Shown: positions 11,106 to 23,487 of the stretch, piece by piece
Position numbering within the stretch: position 1 is the first letter of the stretch
How the letters are laid out: each line of letters starts with the position of its first letter
Assembly (NCBI GenBank): GCA_963573315.1
Contig: OY752147.1
Span: 1,736,001-1,800,000 of the forward strand
DNA length: 64,000 bases
Reading direction: 5' to 3'
Origin: Entomortierella parvispora
Taxonomy: Eukaryota; Mortierellomycota; Mortierellomycetes; Mortierellales; Mortierellaceae
Program-made: the position numbers and the translations under genes
The notes under the pieces: generated by a model
Databases searched by the model: none
The model's input: the letters and a program-made list of their open reading frames with translations, nothing else
Told to the model about the DNA's origin: nothing

Positions 11106-14100
11106 ATGGAGCCACAATGGTCCCCGGTTTTCGAGAATCTCTTGAGGGACATTCAAAGTGCCACGCGTTCTGATTCGCGCGAGTTTGTGTACAGCGTCCT
11201 TCGCGAGATTGAGACCCAAAAGCCTGCCATTCATGCGGCACTTGAAGTGCCTGCACCTAATGCTGCCCACAGAGCTCAATTGAAGCTTGGTGAGTCAACG
11301 GGCTGCCTCTTTCTTGTCCCATGGACGTGTTATACCGCCTGTGGAAAGCTGCTAATATCACCTGTCGTTTGTGCTTGTGTAGGATCCCCTGTTATTGGAG
11401 GCAAGGTCCGAACTGTGAACGAGCAATTCATATCGGATGCTATTATTTTGTCTGATCAGTTGGAGATGGACGAGTATGCGGCTTCTTGTCTTCTGCAGTA
11501 CGGAATCCAGGAGCAGGCTAGGTTTGATAGAAGCGCTATCGACACATCTATTATTCTTTTCCATCGTGAGAGAATTGCGTTACTCGACATCGTCTACAAC
11601 ATCCTGGATACTTCGTGTACTTGGGAGACTCCTTCAGAATTCAGCAAGGCCGTATCACCTTTCCGGGATGAGCTGCTCTCTACCACACAAGGAAACCTGG
11701 CCAAGAAAGCACTCGCCCGAATCGAATCGACAGACAATAAGGCAAAGGTGCTACGGGATTCGCTTTCAGAGACGTCGGCATTGGTGGCGCAGCTCGGAAT
11801 GACCATCAACGAGCAAAGACTAGACTATCTCAAAAAGGAGCGATCGCTTCTGGCCACCCTCCTTTTTGCGATCGCCCATTATCACGAGCTTTCCAATCCT
11901 GACCTGAAGGCGACCATTGCTGCGTTAAAAAAGATGACTCTGACAGATCCTGTTGCAATCCACCTCACAGTGGCTGTCATGGCAGCATTCGAAGTTTCGG
12001 AGCAACATATGCGGATCCGTGGGAAGGGCGAGGAAGAGTTTCCAGCTTATATGTTGCAGGAATCATTTCTAGCAGAGTACGCTCGGTTTATCTCAGAGAA
12101 CAACTGGGCGGTCCCGGCCATCAAGTCAACGGTCCTGTTCCAGTTCTGTCTTTGCATCGGAAATGTCTACAATGGCAGGAGAGACGGACTCACGGAGGAT
12201 GAGCTGCAGTCAATCATGGAGAAGGCTGTCTCGTCCGATACCTTTCAATTTATCGCCAACTACATTCTGGGCTTCAAATCTCAGGTTGTCGTCACAGGAA
12301 AGCCATTCGAAGTTCCTCTGGATATGTCATCCCTATCCCTCGGTATTGTTGACCAAAACACGGACGGCTTCGATACAACTATTGGAAAGCCAGTTCCAGC
12401 CCACATGTCCGTTGTCATGCAGGACGGCATTTACTCTCTTCTAGAGATGTCTGTTCGCAACTTCATCAACACCATGCTTCCTCTGCTCCGGAAGATCAAG
12501 CACAAGGAGGAAGATGGCGCCATTCACCAGACCTCGCTCAGACAGTCTCAGTCACAATCAGCATCATCGACTCCCCGAAATGACCTCGAGGCTCTCTTCA
12601 CCGTGATCGCTCTGCTTTTTAAGGATCGCCCGGAAGCTGGAATCAATTTTTGGCCCAACAACGACGACCGCCTCTACCGATTCCTCAAGTGGGGTGTGGA
12701 TTGTAAGAATACTGCACGTGCCTTTTTCGACATGCTCGGATCGCTTGCTACCGGTCCTCAGTGCGCGCATTACGCCTATGAGTTCCTAAAAAGCAACGGT
12801 GGACGTTATGGCACCCAGAGTTCATCCTCTGTACCCAACACTCTTTGCTCATGGTCGAAGCTCTTTGAGGCCATCAAGTTTTACACAGAGACCTTGAACG
12901 CCGCTGCGGCAACAGGACGGCCTGTCGAGAAGATCAGGCCGGAGGAAGAGGCGCTCTTAAAGTCGTTTTTGAACCTCTTGTACGTCGTTGCAAGATATTC
13001 TGCGGTCGCTCGTTCCACTCTGATTGACTCGAAGCAGTACCAAGTGATCGACACTCTCTTCCGATTCTTTATCTGCTCAATCTCTGTCGAGCTAAAGGCT
13101 GCTATTCTCAACACTATTGCCGCCTTTGGAACACCAAGCGCCATCGGGAACGATACAGCTGGAACTGTCTGGGAGTACCTTGAGCATGCCAGAATCTTGC
13201 CAAAGCGATACAGCGCCTTCCAGCCAGAGCAGCCTTCAGCGATTAACGACAAGGCTATAGCCGCTACTGCCCCCCGCCAGGACAATGAGAGCCTCGATGC
13301 TGGAATTGGATTTGATCTGGAAGAGATTGAGACTGCCAACGAAACCTATCCTGAGAGTATCGCGTTCACGCGTCTTTTGAGTAGTCTTGTACAGGTGCCT
13401 TTGAACCCCGAAGATTTCCTTTCGGGTGGCTCGCCTACTATCCCTGTACAACTTGGAGCAAGCTATCGCCAACCAGGGGTGATTCCATATGCACGATTTG
13501 TTTTGGATATGATCTTTGTCAAGGCGCTTAAGCGTACGTACCGCATCGCGAGCGAAAAGTGGGAGGTTGTCGATGCCTGCTTGACGTTCATGGAGCGTTG
13601 TCTCTTATCTTTTGATATCAACTCATATATCCTTGGAGGGGCTCTTGGAGGAGAACAAGACCGGAGCACCATCGAAGATAGGAAAAACAACGCCATCCGA
13701 GCCTCTCTTCATCCTGCGTATGAGATTCTTACTCGATTGCTCTCAGGAGACGATGTCCTCAAGGAGATCTTCCGAATTATCGGCACTGGCGTCAGCACTC
13801 TGAACCAAGACCATGAAACCAACCCACATCTCAAATCTTCAATTCTGAAGTGCTTCAGGATCTTGACAAAGACCATGCAGCTACAGGATGTTTTTATGGA
13901 ATATATTGTCCAAGTGCTTCTGACGACTTCCACAAGAAACGCCAAGCTCTCATCACTCACCCCAATGGAGCAGCACCTCCAATACAGTCGGGAAACCATT
14001 GTCGATATTGCATGCTACATCAATTGCGATGTCAGCAAGGAAATTTGCTCCCTCACCATCGAAATTTTGGACAGACTCTCGGCTTCTCCTCTCTTTTCAA

Positions 14101-17100
14101 ACGGTATAGCCCATGGTGGCAAAGCAACGAACGGGTTGGTTCTTCAATTCGAAAAGAATCCCCGATCCAACCAGATTCTCTATGGCTTTGCGCAGAAGCT
14201 GGAAGTTGAGGATGACGAGCAAACGACAGAGTTTGGGGCTAGCCCTTCTGATTCGGCCATGGCTGTGGACGGTCTAGACTCCCAAAACTTGGCTCAAAAG
14301 AAAGCCATTTTGGCAGCTCCCGCCATTACCAGCTCGACCCTAAGACTTCAGATCATGAGACTCTTGCTGGACAACCTTGATGACTCCAAAAGTGGACCTA
14401 CGATTGCCCATTTCCTGCTTGGATATCCTACAGAGTCTCGCATTACGAAGGCCGACAACGCAGACATCTTGTCCAGTATGACAATGCTCACTGTTCTTCA
14501 TGTGACCTTGGATCTCCTGAGAAGAGGGATGGGCGACCAGGACCTCGATAATACCACAGCACTGAGTCCTCTCTATATCACCCATCCTCAGCTGGCCGAG
14601 AAATGTCAAGAGCTTATTTACCGTCTTTGCTCTGATGCTCAGACCTCGACACCCACGATGCGATATCTCCGCCACCAAGAGGCCTTCTTTTATAGACACT
14701 TGCGAGCATTGCCAACGCGCTTTGAAGCAGGACTCGAAGGCAACCACGGAACGTTACGGCGTATCGATGGCTCCTCTTTCAGAGCCAACTTCCTTAACCT
14801 CTTGTCCCAGCTCTACCAGCGGTCGTGGGTCATGCGTTCTTCAGCACTCGAGCTTCGAGCAGCTTGCGACGGAAACCAACGCCGAGAAGCAGTGAGTTTG
14901 CTTTCGCTTCTCTACAGCAACACAGACACCTCTCGATCTGCCAATGAGGACGATTTTATGTACGCGCTTTCGAGAGGCAGGAACGGAAACCTCGTCCAGC
15001 CCCGCATCAAAATCCTTGAACTATTGGATTCTCTCGACTTTACATGGGATGACGAGTTGAAAATCAAAGATCTTGACCGATACTACTTTGCAGATGTCTC
15101 TGAGGACGCCTGTGTGGAGAAAGACGAGTATAATGTGGAGCTGTTCAACATTCGCAGGGTTTTTGCTCTCTTGCTGACTCGGAAATCGCAGCTGGAGAAC
15201 GAGAATTTGATTTCAGGTTCAGGCCATAGAGCAGCAGCGCACGCTGAGATGGACGCGATCTTGGAGCTGTGCTTGGCTAAGAATCACGCGCGTCGACTTG
15301 AAGCGGGGAAGAGGACAGCCTTCGAGGCTTGGCGTGAGCTTGTGGAGATTACACTTGGACCAGGGTTTGACTTTTTGAAGGTGGAGCAGCGCGAGGTCAT
15401 GCTGTACGATATTTTGGATGCTGTTCTTGCCAAGCTTCAAGGGGAATGCCCAGCCGACATTGCTACTATCCTGAGCAAGGTTGCTCTATCTGTTCTTCAG
15501 CGCCTTCGTTCTGATCATTTCCGTCAGTTCATTTTCCAGGCAACCTCTACTGATCCGTCCGAGATTAACGCGCGACTTCCAGCCCAGCGGCTTCACCGGG
15601 TTGCACGAAGCATCATGGCATGCATCCTTCGTCCTGGTACGTCACAGTCTCGATGCAACTTGTACTCGACTCTGGTCAACTACTTCCAATACACTCGATC
15701 TGAGAGCGACAGTCATCGAAGCTCCAAGGCCACTTTATCAGGTTTCGCGACGGAGGGAGAAGTCAATGGAGCAACTCTAAGCCGAGGCGACAGGGACGTG
15801 CGAGAAGCTCTCGAGCTTCGCAACCAGGTTTTGGTGGCGGAAGCTGGAGATCGCTTGTTGGAAGTCGTGTGTAAGGATGCATCAGATGTGGATCAAGTCT
15901 GCAAGATCGCCGCCTTTACGCTTTTGAATACTTTGTACGGGCTCTTTGAGAAAGAGGCTACGAACCGGGTCTTGGTACATCTGGTCCAGCGCAACTACCT
16001 CAAGCATTTCATCGAAATCATGGCGCGCGAGGATCTGGAGCTGCAGGCCTGCGTCAAGGGTCGACTGAGCAGGGGGCCCATTGTGAGCGAAACTCGGATG
16101 ACTTTGTTCTTGAGAATTGCCCAGCGTCGGGATGGGGCAGAGCAATTGTTGGAGTACGGGTTCTTTGATGTTTTGACCAACTCGTCCACTGTCATTGATA
16201 TGCGAACCAATTTGAATGTCACCGGTATGCCTTTATTGATTTGGAGCGGCAATGTTCCTGATTGCGATATTGTTGTCTGGCCTATATTCTTTTTACTCAC
16301 ACTTACTGCAACTAGATTTTGGCCCGTTCGAGCAAACAGAAAGCAACCGGTACCATAACATTGTGTACCCAATGTTGCAGGTTGCAGTAGCCATCCTGGC
16401 CAATCTTGGCCGAAACCATCGTATTGCTACCAGCAAGGTAAATATCGGTCGCCCCAGCACTATCTCTCTATTTCTCTCAATTTTGATTCTGAACAGAGGG
16501 CAGCCATTAACGACACTACTTTTTTGGAATATAGGCCGAGCTTTTTGTTACGAGCCACCAGGATACCTTTGCCTCGATCCTTCGAGACAACGATTTCCCA
16601 ACGACGATCAATTCTCTGCGGGAACTTCGAGCTATAACTGCGTTTGTGAACCAGCTCGCTGGCCATATTGCAAGCAAAGCTACGGTGAGTTATTTGCCAT
16701 GTATGGAGCCATTGTTTATAGTCAAACGGTGCAATTTACTCATATTTTTGAATTTTACTTACTGATTACCTAGACGGCATCCTCAGTGTTTGGATCATTA
16801 CACAGTCTTGTGCTGGCGCTGATTCCAAAGTACTTTTCTGTTGACCATTGGGCTCAGTCACTGCAACCTGTCAGCGATTCCGAAATGCTGATGGCGAGTG
16901 TTTTAGCACCGTCCTTGACTGCAAGAGCAGGAACTACGCTGTTTGAGCGTGATGCTAAGAGCCTGGCAAGAGATATCTGCAAGAACCTTTTGTCTTACTG
17001 CCAAATCAGTACTGACACTGTGGACCGCACTGGTAAGTCTGATGCCCATGATTTCATTTAACAAAGTCAACAGTCAGCGATTTTCGACACGTCTAACGCA

Positions 17101-18120
17101 CATGTTCTGGTGGTTATAGCCGCGCAGTCATTTACACCTTTGTTTACATGGAATATCACGAGCATTCCCAGCGTCCATGACGTCAGTGCTGTGCCTTCTA
17201 TGGCTACGCTGACTAGCTATATTAGTCACACCACAAGCGAAGTGCAGGACGCTCTTCTTAGGCATCAGACCCAGTTGCTGAAGCTGCAAAATATTGCTGC
17301 TTTGACCCCTGAAGAAAAACAGGACATTCTTGAGGCTTCTGATGAGGACTATCTAGATGATCTGGCAGCAATTCAACGGGATCAATTAGCCGTGCAGGTC
17401 TTGCAAAAGATGTTGTTGACATCGGCCCAGGAGGTTATGTCTGCGCTCTGTAAGTGAAGTCATTGCATCCAATTACTGTTATTCATGTTAGAAGAAACCA
17501 GTGGCGCTCACTTTTCACAATTTTTTTTCCCTCTCTCTAGTCTTGCTGGAGACTTCTCTAGTCCTGTTCTGGCGCCATCTGGATTACTACCTCTCACAGT
17601 ACCCGGGCATGCTGGACAGTGCGACGGGCACTCAGCCAGGCATGGGATCCTCTCGCTTTGGTCATAGTGGTCGTTTGAGTTTGAATGGCTTTGGCGGTGC
17701 ATCTCAAGCCCTTGCCGGGTTTGGTTCATCGGGTCAGGTGGGTCAGAGTCAAAATGCAAGCCAGAGCCAACTCTCAAAGAACTTCAAGCCCACGCTTGCG
17801 GAAGCGCAAGGACTGAAGAGAGATGCTAGCCATGTGATCAAGCCAGTTTTGGACGGTATTTTGGGATTGGAACTCGTAAGTGAATGTCGGCTTAAGCTTA
17901 GTACTGGGGGTCTTTGTTGCTTGTTCTCTTTATCTCATTGCGTTGGGATAACAATGACGGAGGACCCCTCCCTTTCACCCCTGCATGTGCTTTTGTGGTT
18001 GGAAGCTAATCATATCGATTCCCGTACTTGTCATTTCACATTTTTTAGGATCAAAGCTCGAGGAGCAGCTTTATTGAACTGTTGATGGGACGGATTCGGG
18101 CACTGGTAGAGCGCAATTAG
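11106..18120 (+). CDS. NUP192: inner-ring nucleoporin Nup192/NUP205
   Basis: Predicted 2097 aa from eight exons: 11106-11289, 11383-16224, 16316-16437, 16535-16684, 16774-17032, 17120-17449, 17541-17875, 18049-18120. It is a very large alpha-helical solenoid without low complexity, the build of the NUP192/NUP205 scaffold of the nuclear pore inner ring, which pairs with Nic96/NUP93. Family-typical text includes the N-terminal helix block before the first intron and the segment around LALIEYAAS-like QLEMDEYAASCLLQYG, plus the helical C-terminus with ALTPEEKQDIL. Length fits (yeast 1683 aa, human 2012 aa). The first intron (11290-11382) is exactly 93 nt without an in-frame stop, so retention would insert 31 residues. 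One 4.8-kb exon holds most of the protein. Identification rests on overall architecture and my memory of the family. Confidence 0.88.
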
Positions 18121-18818
18121 AGACGAAGACACTTGCGGGGGAATCATTCATTTCGTCTGCGAGATCAGGGGAAGAAATAAAAGAAAGAAAATTGTTGCAT
18201 CTAGGAACAAAGTAGAGGAAGTAAGGCGAGGCGTGTCATCATGCGAGGCATGTGCAAATGGACAGTTTGGGTGTGGCGCGGACAGGTCAGGTTAAGTTAG
18301 TTCCAGTGGGAAAAGGTGGTGTCAGGATGCACTGACCATCAACAACGGAAGACATGGCGGACAAGATAAAAAAAAAAGTGGGTGGTCTTGTGTTTCGTCA
18401 GTTGGCAGAGAAGGGGAAGGGGGAGAAGTAACGAAGAGAGGGAGAGAGGAAGGGTTTCCTGCCGACATAGAGGCCTCCTTCTCTCATTCATCTTTCTACT
18501 TTTGCACATATTCCTGAATTACCTCAGGTTGAACCACCCCTGCAGGCAGGCCCTTGGGCCACAAAGATTAGACTGATAGAAAAAAAGAGAGGGAAGCAAG
18601 ATAGCAGATCCCATATGTTCAAAAGACAGGGTTACAAAGGTCAAGAAAGAGATCATGAGAGATAACAAACTGGGTTGGACTAGACCATTGGACAAGCCCG
18701 AGGGAAAGGAGGACTGACCTGACCACCTCGTTCTTCGACGACCGAAATCAGCCTCGCGCAGGATTCCTCTAATTTTGGTCCTGTTCTGTTGCAATATAGT
18801 TGTCCAAGATAAAATAAC

Positions 18819-18837
18819 AAAAAAAAAAAAAAAAAAA
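18819..18837 (+). repeat. poly-A tract, 19 nt
   Basis: Uninterrupted run of 19 A on the + strand, about 950 bp upstream of the adaptor gene. Confidence 0.95.
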
Positions 18838-19149
18838 GGGTTCACAAAGAGAGCGCGTGCTTGTGAGAGTGTGCGCGGGTTGCGGATGATGATTATGATG
18901 GTGATGATGATGTGGCTGCTTTAAAGGCCGTTGCTGTAGCCTATTTGGAGGGACGAGAGCAGAGAGACAGAGAGCAATGGCTGCTCCGTCGTCATCCCGT
19001 CCTCGATCGTGCTGTCCGTCCGTCCTCCTGTCGCTTAGACAAACAAGTGAGAGCAGGCGGGCATGGCTGGCATGGGAGACCGCGGAGCGAGAACGGGAGG
19101 TTGACTTTCAGCTGCAAATCGATCCGCGCGTGCGCGCGTGCAAACAGCA

Positions 19150-19202
19150 GTGTGTGTGTGGTGCGTGTGTGTGTGTGTGGGTGGGTGTGTGTGTGGGTGT
19201 GG
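19150..19202. repeat. GT-rich microsatellite
   Basis: Imperfect GT dinucleotide tract with GGGT interruptions in the upstream region of the coiled-coil adaptor gene. Confidence 0.9.
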
Positions 19203-19428
19203 TGCATGCAGCTTCCCTTTGCTTGTGCTTGTTGCCTTGCCTGGATGGGGGCAATGGTGTGCCCTGCCCTGCTGCCTCCTCCTTTGTTCTTCTTTCTTCC
19301 TTCCTTCACTCGCTCTCTTTCCTCATCACTCTCCTTCCACCTTCCGCCCTCCCCTTCACTCTGTCGCATTACTCTACTACTCTACTCTATTCTATCCTCT
19401 TCCGTTCATTCATTCACTCTTCCCCATC

Positions 19429-19471
19429 CATTCATTCACCCATTCATTCATTCATTCATTCATTCATTCAT
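19429..19471. repeat. (ATTC)n tetranucleotide repeat
   Basis: About ten ATTC units with one break near 19440, located about 315-355 bp upstream of the adaptor start codon. Confidence 0.9.
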
Positions 19472-19784
19472 ACCAAACCGTCCATTGTCAGCCGAAGGAT
19501 TGGCCCAATAGGTACCTCCTTGCTCTCGTTATTCCCTCCTCTCCTCCATTCCTGTACTTCCTTCCTTCCCGCCTTCCTGTCGTCATTCACTGTGCACCCT
19601 CGTTACATTCTCCTGCTCGTTCCCCTTCTTCCAACGTTAGCAGGCAATCACTCCCCCTTCCCACTTCTTGCTTGTTCTAATCCAACTCAACTTCGCCCTC
19701 TTTTCCATTCTGCTCCCCCCCCTCTTTTTTGCTTAAAGCGAACAGACTGCATTTAGCAAACATCAGGGCACCCAGCAGCTCGCC

Positions 19785-22700
19785 ATGACAAGCCAGCCCG
19801 TCTCGGTGTCGATTGCGACGCCCTTCAACTCAGAGTTCTCACTGGCATCCCTAGCAGAGTCGGCCCTTGACGAGCACGAGCACGCACGTCCCTCCTCAGC
19901 CTCAACCTCAGCCTCAGCCGCAGACTCGATCATCGTCAAAAAGACCAACCGTTTGTCTTCAGACCAAGGGTATCATTCAGGCACATCCGGTTCCAGTACG
20001 GTATCAGACGAGGACACGCCTTCGACTTATTCCAAGCACCACGGCGGAGGCACCGCTGCCAGGACCATCTTGTCCTCCACCACATTCACTTGTTCTTCTT
20101 CTTCTTCTTCGTCAACAACTACAGCAGAGGTAGCGATGTCTTCGCCGCCAGTCAGTCCCCTTTCAACTTCAGGCAACCTCCACAGTCAGAAGGAAATCCT
20201 TACAAATGACGCTAGCGCTGGCGCTGACGAAAACGAAAGCGGAAATAACAACAACAACAGCACCAACACAAGAAACCACACAGACAGCACCTTTCCCCTG
20301 CCTTCGGTTGTGTTGCAAACATCATCCATGTCGCAGGATTCTCCCTCAACACTGCAGGATGTCACCCACACAACCTTCTCTGACACAGTCCAGGTCATGG
20401 GTGCCTCTGACTCTGCAACAATTGTCGTGCAGCATGGGGAGGTGTGCAGCACCGGCGAAGGCAGTAGTTGTACCGATGGTGGTCAGGATAGTGATAGGCA
20501 TGTCCATCCAGAAAGTCAACAGCCTCAGCAATATCTGGACCCGAACAGTAACAGCGGCCTAGTTCACAGCCATGTCCGTGCCCGGACGGTCTCTGGCTCA
20601 GACACGGACATTGACAGAGAGCGTGATTTCCGATCAGAGAGAGAGGCGACCACGCCTACTCTAGAAGAGATGGGGCTCGGGGGATTGGATGAGCTTGGAC
20701 TCCGGATGCTGCTCCACAACGCATTCGAGGTCATCCAAGAGAAAGAGCGAGGTATGTGTGTCTTAGAGAATTCTCAATCTGCTCTTTTCAAACACTTTCG
20801 CGTCGTTTCGCGTCGTTTCGTGATTATTGCTATTCGTCATTGTCCTGGATTGTCTCAAAGTCTCACCAGAGCTGCTTTGCTCTTGAATTCGCACGTGTAA
20901 CGTATAGATCTCGGGATGGCTGCCGTGATGGGCCAAGACCTTGTCGAAACCAATGCATCCCTGAAGGCCAAACTCGAACACATCCTGACACAGCTTCGAC
21001 AGCAGCGTGTACACCGCACCCGCCAATTGACTCCACCCCGAACCATCATTCTCTCCCCCCCACCTGAGCTGCCCATTGGAAGCGGCGTCTTGAGTATGGA
21101 TGGAGCCGATGATGAGGGCGGCAACAGTGGAGACGAAAATTGGGTAGACGACTACGAACCCTCCCGTTCATTGCTCCATGTTGCTTCTTCTCCATCCTCC
21201 TCTGGTGCTGCCTCGTCTTCCTTTAGTTATCCAAACTCACCCTCGACAGTAGGACCATTTACGCATCACCACCATAACGTCTCATTCCGACGCAGCGCAA
21301 GCCATAGTGGAATGATGCGGTCGCGCTCTCGACAGGATATTGAAAAACTAGCAACGCTCGAGGACCTGAATTCAGAGCTGCAGGCCAAAGTGGATGCAGC
21401 TACCAAGGAGTTGAAGCAAGGACGACGACAGGCGTTCAAGCGTTACCGCAAAACCGAAAAGGAGCTCAAGGCGGTAAAGGACGAGTTGGATCGAACGACG
21501 ATCAAGGTGGTTGATTTAGAAGAGCAGAATGGTCGCTTGATCGAGGCCAGCAAAACTCTGAGGATGCGGAGAATCCAACTCAAGAACCAGCTGCCCGCTC
21601 CAGGATCTATTCCTGGTTCCACCATGGTGGCCATGGCCGTGGAGATGCAAGGGGATGAAATGACGCTACAGGAGATGTTGGCCGAAGACAACAGGATCTT
21701 TGAAGAACTTCGGGAACAACTCCAATCCTTGGATCGCAAGAATGCTCAGCTGGCACATCAGAAAGCCGAATCCGACAAGAGGGCCCAGCAGTCGGCACAG
21801 GATCTGGCCGATGTTCAGGCTGATAACGAGGATCTGTTAACGAATCTGTGTGGATATTCGGATCTGCGGATCAAGTATGAAGAGCAATCAGCGCACGTGG
21901 GTGAACTGGAAAACACTGTCAAGGAACTTCAGAACACGATTAGTGTCAACGCCGCAAGACTCTCGCAGATGAACTCGCCCATGTTGTCGCCAACAGTACC
22001 GTCGAGTCCTGTGCAGGCTGTCTGGAGGCGGGATGATGCTGATTTCAAAGCATTGCAGACTATCTTGCATGGATCTAGTCCTGGACCTATCGCAGCCCTC
22101 AGATCTCCTGGTTTGAAGGGTCAGCGCCGCCCTCGCCGCACGCTTCTGGCAGAGCTTGAATCAGAATGGTTCAGAGATGTGTCGTTCTTTGGACCACCTC
22201 GTGTAGCAGAGCAGCCACAGAACACCGTACCGACAATTCACATGGACAGTGATGGTGACCATCACCACCATCATAACAACAAGAGGGCCATCAAGAACCA
22301 CCGCCATGAGTCTGAATCCGAATTCTTCACGGATGATACTGGTGGACGTGTCAAGGGCTGGCGCCGACGAATCCAGGATCTGGAGTACTCGGACGAGGCT
22401 TGTGAATCTTCGAGCTGCGTGAGGAAACGACGTGGCGGCCGAGCCCAACGTCGACACCGATTCAAGTTTGCAGGGGAGAGTGATACAGACCATCACGATC
22501 AGCATACCCAAGGAGAGGATAGTGATGTCGAGCGGTATCAACTTAGAAGAAGAGGCAATCGTCGTCGTCGCCGTCGTTCCAGCGGATCGAATTCAGGATC
22601 GGTCTATGGGTCGGAGGATGATCCGTTCGAAGTGGACGATGGACAGCTCTCAGACTGCTCCTGCTCCGATCCAGAGCATGACCATTTATCGAGATCAGAA

Positions 22701-23045
22701 TCGCCTGGATGTTGCTGCCATCTCTATGAGGACGAGTACAGCGGTTACTCTTCCTTTGATGATGACAACATGCACATGCTACACGATCGTGATGATGAGG
22801 AGAGTCTTGGTGGCTGGGCTCACTTTGAGGATTACGACGCGTCCTCACATGGTTATGACCAGAAGCGTGATGGCTATTATTTGGGACGTCGACCCCGCCG
22901 TGGCATCCTTGGCATGATTCAGAGCGTGTTCTTGCTTGTACGATTGATCTGGCGCTGGTGTCGATTCATTGGCATCCTGTCGACTGCCTTGGGCATTGCC
23001 ATCTACCGTGGTCCGGATGCCCTCTTGACGGATGGTCATTACTAA
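19785..23045 (+). CDS. coiled-coil protein with HAP1/TRAK-like dynein-adaptor motifs and hydrophobic C-terminal tail
   Basis: Predicted 1034 aa from two exons: 19785-20751 and 20908-23045. Residues 1-300 are Ser/Thr-rich and disordered. At about 323-345 a helix reads LGMAAVMGQDLVETNASLKAK; its AAVMG fits the AAxxG CC1 box by which BICD, Spindly, TRAK and HAP1 bind dynein light intermediate chain. A disordered insert is followed by long coiled coil (about 463-677). At 734-742 TLLAELESE resembles the Spindly motif (TRAK SLAAEIE) that contacts the dynactin pointed end. The C-terminal third is acidic and Arg/His/Ser-rich. The last 47 residues start with a hydrophobic stretch (about 988-1022, interrupted by Arg/Trp), a plausible membrane anchor with about 12 residues after it. 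I infer a cargo-anchored dynein adaptor. Motif calls are by eye; a generic coiled-coil protein remains possible. Confidence 0.75.
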
Positions 23046-23487
23046 GTCTCAGTCCCTACAACCCCCCTCCCCCCACTTTTCTATATCACATTTGTGTATG
23101 TTCTACTTGCTTTGACTTTTTCTCAAGTTCTCTTGCACTTCCCAAAATACCCCTTTCTACAATCGCTTCTTTCATACCCATTTATTTTTCCATTCTTCTC
23201 TGATGACCTATTTCCTTTTTCTTTTTACAAAAAACCAAAAATCTGCCATGTCCAAGAGGTTTATTCATGACTTCTCAACCCCTAATGATCCATTCCTTCC
23301 CTTGTCTGACAACTTTTCTACACTCGAAGCATTTCTCAATCAACCCACACCAACAAAATGGCGCAAACAAAAACCACAAAATGTCAAAATAAACGTGTTT
23401 TATTAGTGGTATGTTGTATTATGATATAGAAACGAGCACTCCTCCTCTTCATGAGTCAAAACTTGAAGGCCCTGGGTTTGTTCATAT
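23046..23487. other. convergent 3' intergenic region
   Basis: This is the space between the adaptor gene (+) and the ER thioredoxin-fold gene (-). It is T- and C-rich with an AATAAA-like stretch at about 23389-23394. No gene is recognised. Confidence 0.55.

Larger units (their letters stand above)
18121..19784. promoter_or_regulatory. intergenic region and long CT-rich promoter of the coiled-coil adaptor gene
   Basis: After the NUP192 stop there is an AATAAA at about 18175-18180. Further along lie a 19-A tract (18819-18837), a GT-rich microsatellite (19150-19202) and an ATTC tetranucleotide repeat (19429-19471), then CT-rich DNA up to the start codon at 19785. The long open frames over the repeats are low-complexity and not genes. 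Confidence 0.55.

Noticed and set aside
18912-19756. Long open frames over GT and ATTC repeats
   Set aside because: They are low complexity, in several overlapping frames, with no domain; repeats without stop codons explain them.
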